DNA of 64,000 nt. It comes from JAHOYW01 sp963664605. GTDB taxonomy: Bacteria > Verrucomicrobiota > Lentisphaeria > Victivallales > Victivallaceae. The position numbers and the translations under genes were made by a program. Location of the stretch: positions 1,798,001 through 1,862,000 of the forward strand of contig OY761536.1 of assembly GCA_963664605.1 (NCBI GenBank), written 5' to 3'. Below the pieces are notes generated by a model, which made no database searches, was not told the origin of the DNA, and saw only the letters and a program-made list of their open reading frames with translations. Shown in pieces: positions 34,524 to 42,950 of the stretch; positions within the stretch are counted from its first letter, which is position 1; every line of letters begins with the position of its first letter.

Positions 34524-36824
34524 ATGAAACAAGAAGAAATAATATTATCAGATTTTCCGGGTTGCCATAAAAACGCGGATTTTATTGGTGACAACTCACA
34601 GTTATGGTGTACCTGGCAAAGCACAGATGGCATGCGGGATCATATTTACCTTAGAAAATCAGATGCAGGCAAAATGAATGACCCGATGCTCCTCTCCAAT
34701 TACAATATACAGGCGCATTATAAACCCAGAATAATCATTGATGATGAAGCTCAAGTAAATGTATTTTGGACTGAAATCGACAATTTAAAAACAAAAATAA
34801 TGCGTGTTATAGTCAAAGATGACAAGGTGTTAAGTAAAAGTCATGTAACAAATGATTCTGATAAAGCTCAATGTCCTGTTCCATTTTTTCTTTCTAAAGA
34901 TGAATTTTTCCTGGCATGGGAAAAACGCACGCCTGAAGGATATCAAATTTGGGTGAAGAACATTAATTCAGAAAATGAAGCTTTAATGGTATCTGCTTCT
35001 GGCAGTGATTCACATCGTCCGGTGTGGCTACAGGATAAAGATGGAATATTGTGGCTTTTCTGGGATAGTTATACCAGAGAAAAAGGTTACGAAATTTATT
35101 ATGCGAAAATAAAAAATGGAGCCGTTATAGAAAAAGACCAGTTAACGGATTCGGACACATGGAATTTTTTCGCCTGTCCAAAGCTGCTAAGTGACGGAAG
35201 GATATTCTGTTCATGGACCAATTCCCGGGATGTCATGAATGATGACGGAATTTACGCGCATCATACATTATTCCAGGCAAAAATATATGATGGAACATCC
35301 TGGGTAGACTGCAACGCGGACAATGACTGTATTGTTGATATAGGTGCAATCTTTCATGACAGGAAACACCGTCCGACTTATAATCGCGCTTATTTTGGAC
35401 ATATGCGATACGGTAGAGCAATTGCGGATGATAAAGGCGGAATACTGTTTTGCTGGGAACAAAGCAAAGACTTTTTAACCCATCACTTCAGGAAAAGTTC
35501 AATATTATGCGGCCGCTACTTTAAGGATAATGTTTGGCATGAGCCAGTTGTTTTAACTAAAAATACACCATTTTTCCAATTCGCGCACTCCGGGATAATG
35601 AAAGAAAATTCAATAGATATAGTATATCAGGATATATATGAAAGAAATTTTCCTGATATATCTTATTTTCAGTTAAAAATCAAAGAAGAAGATTTAACGA
35701 ATGCCAGTCCGTTTCCAACTGAAACCCTGGGACTGCCGGATGAATGGTCTTACAAAGAATATAATACCATAAAGCGAAAAGCATGTAATGAGGAATCTGG
35801 TTATAAACGTCTGTTTGGCGACATGCATCTGCATTCTCATTTTTCCAGCGATAACGAAGGAGAAATCGACGAAATTTTACATTTGGCGGAGGATATTGGA
35901 GGATTGGATTTCATTGGAATTGCTGACCATGATGAGCTTCGAGTGGATCCGGCTTTGCAGGAAGTATTCCCGGAAGTCCGTGGCGGAATGGCTATGTTGT
36001 CATATTCCGAATATCTTTTACCGCAGTTGCAGGCGGAGATATATAACGAAAAGAGCGTTATTGCCATTCCAGGTTATGAATACACAAGGCAGTGGGCAAT
36101 GACAAGTGAATTCTCTTTAAAAAGATTGAACCATTGTGTTGTTATGTATCCTGAATGCGGGATGCCGATTTTCAGGTCGTATGACCCGGCTTCAGACACT
36201 CCGCAAAAAATCGCCGATAGAGTTGGTGAATGCGGGGGAATGCTGCATTATCACCACGAAAGGTGGATTCCCGGTGATCAAACGTCAATGTACAATGCTG
36301 AAGTTGTGGGGTGGGATAACTATATCGAAGTTTGTGATACAGTTATGGATTTTATCCACAAGGGCAATAAACTAGGTTTTGTCGGTGGTGGAGATGATCA
36401 TTCTTATACCGGAGGCAGAATCGGAGCGCTAACCGTTGTTTACGCAAAATCTGAAACGCGTGAAGCTGTTGTTGAGGCATTAAAAGCACGACGCTGTTAC
36501 GCCACCAATGGACCGCGGATAAAGCTTTGGTTTCAATTGAACGATGCGATTATGGGAGAGGAAATCGTTAATGACGGCAAACCTTTAAGACTTAAAGTTC
36601 ATGCGGAAGGAACCAAGCCCTTAAAACAGATTGAACTAAGGCTGGATGGCAAGACCATCAAGACATGGACTCCGGCAGCGAACTCTATGGAGTACAATAT
36701 TGAAGAAATGATTAAAGCTCCAGATGGCAAACACAATTATTGTATACGAGTCATACAGGAAGGGCCAACTCATAAATGCGCTCAGGGCAATCAAGCCTGG
36801 AGCAGTCCGATTTATTTAAAATAA
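34524..36824 (+). CDS. Beta-propeller (BNR/sialidase-like) fused to a PHP metallohydrolase domain
   Basis: 766 residues, no signal peptide. Residues ~1-400 have propeller-like repeats with W-rich and D-box-like turns (SQLWCTWQSTDG, VFWTEID, FLAWEKRTPEGYQIW, ILWLFWDSYTREKGYEIYY, IFCSWTNS). From ~430 the PHP domain begins: GDMHLHSHFSSDNEGEI (HxH metal site), FIGIADHDELRVDP, then YHHERW and a late GGGDDHSYTGGR, all metal-ligand positions. The C-terminal ~80 residues are a small beta domain (LRLKVHAEGTKPLKQIELRL). The PHP part is of the CehA/McbA type, known for phosphoester or ester hydrolysis. The propeller fusion points to a glycan or glyco-ester substrate. The exact reaction is unknown. Confidence 0.8.
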   Translation: MKQEEIILSDFPGCHKNADFIGDNSQLWCTWQSTDGMRDHIYLRKSDAGKMNDPMLLSNYNIQAHYKPRIIIDDEAQVNVFWTEIDNLKTKIMRVIVKDDKVLSKSHVTNDSDKAQCPVPFFLSKDEFFLAWEKRTPEGYQIWVKNINSENEALMVSASGSDSHRPVWLQDKDGILWLFWDSYTREKGYEIYYAKIKNGAVIEKDQLTDSDTWNFFACPKLLSDGRIFCSWTNSRDVMNDDGIYAHHTLFQAKIYDGTSWVDCNADNDCIVDIGAIFHDRKHRPTYNRAYFGHMRYGRAIADDKGGILFCWEQSKDFLTHHFRKSSILCGRYFKDNVWHEPVVLTKNTPFFQFAHSGIMKENSIDIVYQDIYERNFPDISYFQLKIKEEDLTNASPFPTETLGLPDEWSYKEYNTIKRKACNEESGYKRLFGDMHLHSHFSSDNEGEIDEILHLAEDIGGLDFIGIADHDELRVDPALQEVFPEVRGGMAMLSYSEYLLPQLQAEIYNEKSVIAIPGYEYTRQWAMTSEFSLKRLNHCVVMYPECGMPIFRSYDPASDTPQKIADRVGECGGMLHYHHERWIPGDQTSMYNAEVVGWDNYIEVCDTVMDFIHKGNKLGFVGGGDDHSYTGGRIGALTVVYAKSETREAVVEALKARRCYATNGPRIKLWFQLNDAIMGEEIVNDGKPLRLKVHAEGTKPLKQIELRLDGKTIKTWTPAANSMEYNIEEMIKAPDGKHNYCIRVIQEGPTHKCAQGNQAWSSPIYLK

Positions 36825-36929
36825 ATTAAAAAGGGGATAATTGAAAAAACATCATATTTCTTTAATAATTTCTCTTATAATAATAAAAAATATAAATTTT
36901 CAATACAAAATTTAATCAGGAGTCGTCTT

Positions 36930-39900
36930 ATGAACTTTTTATTGTACCTGGTATGTATTCTTGGATTAGCATTAACGTGCTCTTCAGCGAATTGCGCGGA
37001 AACCAATAAGCAGGATTTACCATTTAACTATAATAATTCCGCTATTTTGCAGCCGCAAGACTGCGATACGTTTTATGGGAAAAAGGATAGATTATATCTG
37101 CACGGAATGTGGAAAATCCTGCATCTAGGGGGCAGGAAAGGCTATGATTTTTCAGATGATGAAAAAAAGAAAAGTTACTGGAGTATCAAGTTCGATGATT
37201 CCAACTGGCAGAAAAGACCGGTTCCTGAAGATATTTATTGCAATAACCGTTATAAAAAACTAGGTTTGGACACAGGGCTTATATATTTCCGTAAAACTTT
37301 TTCCCTTCCGCAAAAATTTAGTTCAAAACGGACAATATTAACCTTTCGCCGAATTTCCAGAAATCCGATTATTTGGATCAACGGCAAAGAGATTCCCCGC
37401 CCTGTAAATCTATCTCCTGATAAAATTTCAGATGTGTACAGTACTGACATTACAAACTATTTGCAAAAAGGGAGCAATCTGATAGCCGTGCGTTTAGAGA
37501 TTGGGAAAAACTATCGATGGGTACATGGTAATGGCATCTGGGAGCCGTGTTGGATTGAATTTCTCCCTGAGATTTATTGCAGTAAAATACTTGTCGCCCC
37601 ACAATTGCCGGGATCTATTTCGGTTAGATGCACAATTATCAATACAAAAAATGCAGCAAGTAAACTAAATTTAAAAGCGGAAATATCTCCATGGATCGGG
37701 AATAACAATTATCAATTCAGGTTAAAAGGTAAAAGTGCAATTACCACAAAGCATTTAGGCGAACTGGCTTTACAGCCAGGTAAGAACGATTTTAAATTTA
37801 ATATTGAGATAGATAAACCTGTTCTTTGGGATATCGATAATCCATTTCTTTATTCGTTAAAATTTTACAACGTAAAAGGCGAACGAATAGGCTGGGAGCG
37901 TTTTGGATTAAGGGAATTCATGGTTAAAGGACCTTATTTTTATCTTAATGGGCACCGTATATTTTTATATGGAGTTACCCATGAATCATGGGAGAACTTA
38001 TTATCAACATTATCTAATCGTGCCGATGCTTCCAATAATAAAAACAACTATCTACGGCGTTATCTGGAGATGCTCCGAAATGTCAATATCAACTGTATAA
38101 ATAGGATTGAACGCATTCCTCCGCAGATTTTTCTAGATATATGTGATGAGGTTGGAATGCTTCAGATGCCTACTCCAGACGTTTTATGTGAAATGAACTA
38201 TACGGGACATGCCAAAAATTTACTAAAAAAAGGAAAACCGATTTTTCTTAATGAGGCTTTGAAAAGAAACACTGCTGATGCTTTTAATCACCCATCGTTG
38301 GTCGCCTATACCCCGGAAGGGGAATCGGCACGACATCCGGGGATGCTTGAATTTGCCTCTGAGTATAAAACTATTTTGGAAAAATATGATCCGACACGCC
38401 TTTTTAGTTTTGCTCAAACCCCATCTTGGATGGGAAAAAATAAAGATGGGAAAAATGTTTTATTGAACCCCGCGGCTCCATTTGACTTTATGAATCATGC
38501 ATCTTTGATTGGTTCACATCGTGGAGCAACCCCCCACACTTTCATCCCGGATATAGTCACTCGGGATGCAAAGGAAAGAAACGCAAAGTGGTACGACGGC
38601 AAGCAAAAACCACAAATATATACCGAATCCCTCAGTTATGCGGGATATAAAACGCATGCTATTTACTGGCCGCATATGCTGAAATATTACGGTTCAGTTT
38701 TTACAAATGGCAAATTGAACAAGTCGATCTACTGTGAACTGTATGGCAAAAGTGCACCCGCAAAAAAAGGCTGGCTTAGCTTCCATCTTTATGAAGTCGG
38801 TGTTGTCGGAATAAGAAATTCTCAGGACAAGGAGAAACTTTATTCTTGGATGGCGGAATACGATGGTGAAATGCTTGAAATGATCCGGATGAACAATGAT
38901 AATGTTCAGGGCTTCGGAGCTATAACCGGACCAATGTTCACTCCAGGGAAAAATGGCAGGATTGGGGACCTGAATCCCGCTTACTTAAACGACAATGCCT
39001 ATAGTAGAACATTCAGGGAAAAATGCGCTCCGGCTTTCGTTTGTGGAGATATCCATTGGAACCATAATTACTTTGCCGGACGCTCGTGCTTGTTTACGGT
39101 TCACGTGTTTAATGAAACTTTGGAAGATATTGTCAATGCAGAGGTTGAAGTGTCCATAACCGGAAAACAACGGAAAATCATGGCTTCGCATAGACTGGTT
39201 TTCGCTGATCTGAATTCAGTTTCACATGTAATGCAGAAACTTGAAATGACTATTCCCGGCAACCTCGAGAGCGGCAATTATTTACTGAGCATGAAATTAA
39301 AATCAGGGAAAAGGAAAATCTGTGAGAATTCTTATCCCATATATATTCTCGGGAAAAAAGATTTTGACAAAAAAATAAGTACATCTTTCAAGATCGCCTT
39401 GATCGTTTCCGGAAAATCCCACAATAAATCTGATGCTTCTCTAGTGCTGAAACATTTAGGGATTAAATTCAAGCCTGTGCTTCAAGCTCGGGACTTATCG
39501 GAATTCGATATCGTTGTTATTGATCGCGACTTGCCGGAAAGTTTTGATGCTGCATGCATTAAAAAATATCTGGATAATGGCGGAAAGGTTGTTTGCATGA
39601 ATCAAACCAATACTATTCCCGGAATTGACGGGTTGAAAGTAGAATCTGTCGATGCGCATTACAAGTTAAAGCGAATGTTCGGGAAAGAAGCCGAAATAGG
39701 TATTCGTGCGGATTTAATAGAGCCGGAACATCCTTTGTTTAAGGGGATTTCCAATGCACGGAACTGGCGGCAATGGAATGGAAATCATGGAGAAATATTT
39801 CGTAATTTACTGTTTCCTTTAAGTGAGGGAGTGCTCTTGTCTGGTGCTATAAACGGCAATTATAGCAAAGGAAAACGGCGTAATAAAAAAATAAAGTTTG

Positions 39901-40070
39901 GCATGTTGATTGCTGAGATCAAAATAGGTAAAGGAGTTTTATTGGTTTCGCAAGTTGAAGCACTGGAAAAGTATGGTGTTGATTCAGTAGCAACAAAGTA
40001 TTTGCATAACCTGTTTGAATACACTTTGGGAAAAGGCTGGGACGGTTCTCATGCCACAGAATTAAGATAG
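36930..40070 (+). CDS. Secreted GH2-like glycosidase with C-terminal GATase-like domain
   Basis: 1046 residues with a signal peptide (FLLYLVCILGLALTCSSANC; the cysteines make a lipoprotein possible but no clear lipobox is seen). The GH2 sugar-binding jelly roll is at ~50-215 (WSIKFDDSNWQKRPVPED, GLIYFRKTFSLP, GNGIWEPCWIE), an Ig-like domain at ~220-340, then the barrel (YFYLNGHRIFLYGVTHES). FNHPSLVAYTPEGES aligns with the GH2 NHPS...NE motif, keeping the acid/base Glu (~465) but with Gly in place of the preceding Asn. IYTESLSY probably carries the nucleophile (~565). The last ~230 residues resemble a beta-galactosidase trimerisation/GATase fold (FDIVVIDRD, YLDNGGKVVCM, GKGVLLVSQVEAL). Specificity is unclear; AGGAG precedes the ATG. 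Confidence 0.78.
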   Translation: MNFLLYLVCILGLALTCSSANCAETNKQDLPFNYNNSAILQPQDCDTFYGKKDRLYLHGMWKILHLGGRKGYDFSDDEKKKSYWSIKFDDSNWQKRPVPEDIYCNNRYKKLGLDTGLIYFRKTFSLPQKFSSKRTILTFRRISRNPIIWINGKEIPRPVNLSPDKISDVYSTDITNYLQKGSNLIAVRLEIGKNYRWVHGNGIWEPCWIEFLPEIYCSKILVAPQLPGSISVRCTIINTKNAASKLNLKAEISPWIGNNNYQFRLKGKSAITTKHLGELALQPGKNDFKFNIEIDKPVLWDIDNPFLYSLKFYNVKGERIGWERFGLREFMVKGPYFYLNGHRIFLYGVTHESWENLLSTLSNRADASNNKNNYLRRYLEMLRNVNINCINRIERIPPQIFLDICDEVGMLQMPTPDVLCEMNYTGHAKNLLKKGKPIFLNEALKRNTADAFNHPSLVAYTPEGESARHPGMLEFASEYKTILEKYDPTRLFSFAQTPSWMGKNKDGKNVLLNPAAPFDFMNHASLIGSHRGATPHTFIPDIVTRDAKERNAKWYDGKQKPQIYTESLSYAGYKTHAIYWPHMLKYYGSVFTNGKLNKSIYCELYGKSAPAKKGWLSFHLYEVGVVGIRNSQDKEKLYSWMAEYDGEMLEMIRMNNDNVQGFGAITGPMFTPGKNGRIGDLNPAYLNDNAYSRTFREKCAPAFVCGDIHWNHNYFAGRSCLFTVHVFNETLEDIVNAEVEVSITGKQRKIMASHRLVFADLNSVSHVMQKLEMTIPGNLESGNYLLSMKLKSGKRKICENSYPIYILGKKDFDKKISTSFKIALIVSGKSHNKSDASLVLKHLGIKFKPVLQARDLSEFDIVVIDRDLPESFDAACIKKYLDNGGKVVCMNQTNTIPGIDGLKVESVDAHYKLKRMFGKEAEIGIRADLIEPEHPLFKGISNARNWRQWNGNHGEIFRNLLFPLSEGVLLSGAINGNYSKGKRRNKKIKFGMLIAEIKIGKGVLLVSQVEALEKYGVDSVATKYLHNLFEYTLGKGWDGSHATELR

Positions 40071-40081
40071 CCTGAAAACAC

Positions 40082-40531
40082 ATGAAAGATGATAATAGGT
40101 GGAAATTTCCCCCGGACGATGATTTTCATAATTGTGGTGAAATCTCAATCAACGCGGATGTGATGAAGTTGCCGATGAAGGTTATCAATTACATAATCCT
40201 TCACGAACTGTGCCATATCGAACACAAGAACCACTCTGGGGAGTTTTGGAAGCTGTTAAGGGACTATATGCCTGAATATCAGGCAATCCACGATGAACTC
40301 GGAGCAATGAAGGTATAAGAACCTGACAAAATTGATATATACCGAGGGAAAAAATGGTACGTCCGGGAACTGAACAAGCAAAGGAGGCTAATTTAAACAG
40401 CTATCGGGCAACTGTGCGAAGAAAAAGTCAGAGCTAGATTGTGGTATCTGACCGTAAGAATTGCTCACAAATTGCTGGCGTATACTGTAAATTATTATTA
40501 TAATTACAGGGCTGGCAATTCAATTTTATAA
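40082..40531 (+). pseudogene. Decayed YgjP/M48-like metallopeptidase fragment with in-frame stops
   Basis: The first 78 codons from ATG 40082 encode the C-terminal half of a YgjP/WLM-type metallopeptidase: GEISINADVMKLP, then NYIILHELCHIEHKNHSGEF with the HExxH zinc motif. The N-terminal ~130 residues normal for this family are absent and there is no ribosome site. After TAA 40316-40318 the same frame stays open for 25 codons (KIDIYRGKKWYVREL) to TAA 40394-40396, then for 44 more codons (LWYLTVRIAHKLLAYTVNYY) to TAA 40529-40531. This fills most of the gap from 40071 to 40674. I read it as a gene relic inserted between two glycosidase genes; the later parts are not recognised. CTGTAA (40485-40490) and TTACAG (40504-40509) form an inverted repeat inside it. 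Confidence 0.5.
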
Positions 40532-40674
40532 TTTTAATAAATTATGCCGTAAAAAAGTTGCACACGGCGTAAAGTTAAGAACAATCGATCTGGAGAAATA
40601 CGATTTCTAGGAGATTAAGCAACTTTATCAAGAAATACGATTCAATCATAATAAATAAAAAGAGAATAATTGAA

Positions 40675-42222
40675 ATGACATTAAATCCAAATATAAAAGA
40701 GTTATTCGGAAACCATTTTGATACCCCAGGGACCTTGGAAGATTATGTGTTTTTATCGGCACCTGACACTGATAAAATATTTTTAGTTGAAAGAAGCGGC
40801 ACTGTCTGGGAACAGCCTCTGGAAACTTCCTGGTCAGTGAAACATAGAGAAAAAAACGAAATATTCAACTGTTATAAATATATAAAAGGAAAGGCGAAAT
40901 GGAGTTGGCTTGACGGATATTTACCTGTTCTGCATATTGAAAATGAAGATACTGCTATTAATCTTTTCGTTTTTGGTGATGAACTGTTCATTGATCTCGA
41001 AGAATCAGCATTGATATATCCGGGTAAACGTCAGATTGAAAAAAAAGAAATAGAAAATAAAATTAATTCTATAAGAAAGTATTGGCATAAACGGTTTTTA
41101 AAATTGAATTTTTCTTGCGATAACCAATGGTTTCATAATGCCTTGAAAGCATGTTTTGTTATTTCTGAATGCACTTATTATAATCTGCATCCGCATTACG
41201 GCGTCGGATACTACGGCATGTCCATGCATGACGGTTTCCCTCCAACTACTATCAGAATGGTTGAAAACTGCCTGATTTGGGGAGAAGTGGAAAGAGCCGG
41301 AAAATATTTGGAATATTTTCTAGATAATTTTATTATCCCGGAAACAGGAAATATAAATTATTATGGTCCATCTCTGGCTGAATATGGTATGCTTTTAGAA
41401 TTAATAGCCAATTTTAATTTCTATCCTGACGGCCAAAAATGGCTCAAAGATAATATTATCAAGTCGGCAAGAATCGCAGAATACGTATTAAATATTTCAG
41501 ATACAGACAAGTATTCAGGTTTGTATAGAGGAGTACCCGAAGCTGACGAGGTCAAAGATGTCGGCGTATACATTCATAATAATGCTTATTTAGCTACAGG
41601 GCTAATCAAATGGGGTAAAATGGCAGATGAATACACTATTGGCAAAATTTCTCAACAAGCGATTGCTGATGGTTATAATTTAAAAACTCTCACCCGAAAA
41701 GCTATTGACAATTTCAAGCAAAATTACGGATTTATCCCATATCGCCTTGATAAAGCAACCATACAGCCGAAGCTTTATTATGAATCAAGACATGCGGGAT
41801 ATGCAAACTATCGGTATTATCCAGAATTATTGGAATCTGGAATTCTAACTCAAGAAGAAACAAATGAAATTGTAACAAGCCGTCTTAAACATGGTGGAGA
41901 AGAATTCGGCATGACTATATTTCCCAACAAACCGGTTGACGGTAAAAAATATCACTATGATGATTGGACTTTAGTTTCTTATCTGAAGGCAATGCTACAT
42001 TATAAGATGCCTGAAGCTTTTACCAGAAGTTTTCTCGGGCATCTTCTGTATCATATGTCTCGCGATACTTTCATTGCCTATGAACAAGTTCACAGAGGAA
42101 ACCTTATAAGGGAAGCTTACGCAGACTACTGCATACCATCCCAATTAACTTTACCCATGATTTACAAACTCGCAATGAATAGTAGTATAGATATGAATCA
42201 GATTATAAATAAATATTTATAA
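40675..42222 (+). CDS. Six-hairpin (alpha/alpha-barrel) glycosidase-like protein, cytoplasmic
   Basis: 515 residues without signal peptide. After an N-terminal beta domain (~1-130), the sequence has alternating helices with glycosidase-like turns: ACFVISECTYYNLHPHYGVG, YGMSMHDGFPPTTIRMVENC, RAGKYLEYFLDN, GLYRGVPEADEVKDVGVYIH-NNAYLATGLIKWG, GYIPY-like stretches and YHYDDWTLVSYLKAMLHY. That is the pattern of six-hairpin glycosidases (GH63/GH78/GH95-like clans), where acidic residues in loops such as MHDG and PEADEV act as catalysts. No exact GH family can be given. A GAGAAT purine stretch precedes the ATG at 40675. It is the last gene of the accessory region. Confidence 0.6.
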   Translation: MTLNPNIKELFGNHFDTPGTLEDYVFLSAPDTDKIFLVERSGTVWEQPLETSWSVKHREKNEIFNCYKYIKGKAKWSWLDGYLPVLHIENEDTAINLFVFGDELFIDLEESALIYPGKRQIEKKEIENKINSIRKYWHKRFLKLNFSCDNQWFHNALKACFVISECTYYNLHPHYGVGYYGMSMHDGFPPTTIRMVENCLIWGEVERAGKYLEYFLDNFIIPETGNINYYGPSLAEYGMLLELIANFNFYPDGQKWLKDNIIKSARIAEYVLNISDTDKYSGLYRGVPEADEVKDVGVYIHNNAYLATGLIKWGKMADEYTIGKISQQAIADGYNLKTLTRKAIDNFKQNYGFIPYRLDKATIQPKLYYESRHAGYANYRYYPELLESGILTQEETNEIVTSRLKHGGEEFGMTIFPNKPVDGKKYHYDDWTLVSYLKAMLHYKMPEAFTRSFLGHLLYHMSRDTFIAYEQVHRGNLIREAYADYCIPSQLTLPMIYKLAMNSSIDMNQIINKYL

Positions 42223-42283
42223 AAATAGCAAAAGAGACACCAATCCTAATGATACTCTTCAATTCACATTTGTGCAAATTGTC

Positions 42284-42349
42284 CAACTTTTTAAGCTAAG
42301 CACACTCATAGCTTGCAAAAAAAATTAACCATTTAGCTTGAAAAAGTTG
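42284..42349. repeat. 16/17-bp inverted repeat after the last accessory gene
   Basis: CAACTTTTTAAGCTAA (42284-42299) and TTAGCTTGAAAAAGTTG (42333-42349) are complementary with a single bulged base, around 33 bp. A second pair, CTCATAGC (42305-42312) and GCTATGAG (42367-42374), interleaves with it. The right arm is followed by no T-run; an unusual terminator or ends of a small non-autonomous element are both possible. Confidence 0.6.
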
Positions 42350-42533
42350 AGGCTAAAAGCAGAACGGCTATGAGACTGAAAAAAAACGGATTAAAATAGA
42401 CAGCAGAAAAAAATCAATAATTTTCTGCGGAATTAAAAACATAAAAACGGAATAGAACAGAAGTGATTTTATTAATGACTTAAGGTGTTGATTGTAAGGG
42501 GCTAAAAAGTTTTATTTGATTTCCCGGAATTTA

Positions 42534-42655
42534 CGGGGAGTGCCCCGTTCTCTTAGAGAGAATTGTCTCAAACAGAGAGAAAATAGGCGTTTTGAGCCTC
42601 TCTGAGAGAGATAATATCTTTATCTTTTATTTTGTATACCCTTTGGTACAAAGGG
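42534..42655. other. Cluster of short palindromes between the accessory region and tRNA-Leu
   Basis: Within 122 bp lie CGGGG/CCCCG (42534-42538, 42543-42547), CTCT/AGAG (42550-42560), a 13-nt palindrome CTCTCTGAGAGAG (42598-42610) and CCCTTTG/CAAAGGG (42639-42645, 42649-42655). On the minus strand this is downstream of tRNA-Leu, so one of them may end that transcript. The gap 42223-42705 contains no gene that I can see. Confidence 0.45.
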
Positions 42656-42705
42656 ATATGCGATAGATGCAAAAGTTACGGGGGGAACGGTTTTAAATAG
42701 GCGGA

Positions 42706-42788
42706 TGGTGCGCGAGAAGGGACTCGAACCCTTACCCCGAAGGACCAGATCCTAAATCTGGCGCGTCTGCCAATTTCGCCACTCGCGC
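42706..42788 (-). tRNA. tRNA-Leu (anticodon TAG), CCA encoded
   Basis: On the minus strand the acceptor stem GCGCGAG pairs with CTCGCGC, the discriminator is A, and CCA is encoded (42708-42706). The D arm contains GGCAGACGC. The anticodon stem CCAGA/TCTGG holds loop TTTAGGA, giving TAG. The T arm is AAGGG-TTCGAGT-CCCTT, and a long class II variable arm is present (TCCTTCGGGGT). All fit tRNA-Leu reading CUN codons. Confidence 0.97.
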
Positions 42789-42950
42789 TGGATGAACTCG
42801 ATAAAACTACATCCAAAACTCACTAAATCAACCTAAAAGCTAATAATTTCAGCAAAGATTTGAAAATCACTAGCGTTTAAACTTGTGGAAGTTGATTTTA
42901 AGCAATACATTACATATCCTTGGAACATAAAATCAACAAAACAAATTTAT

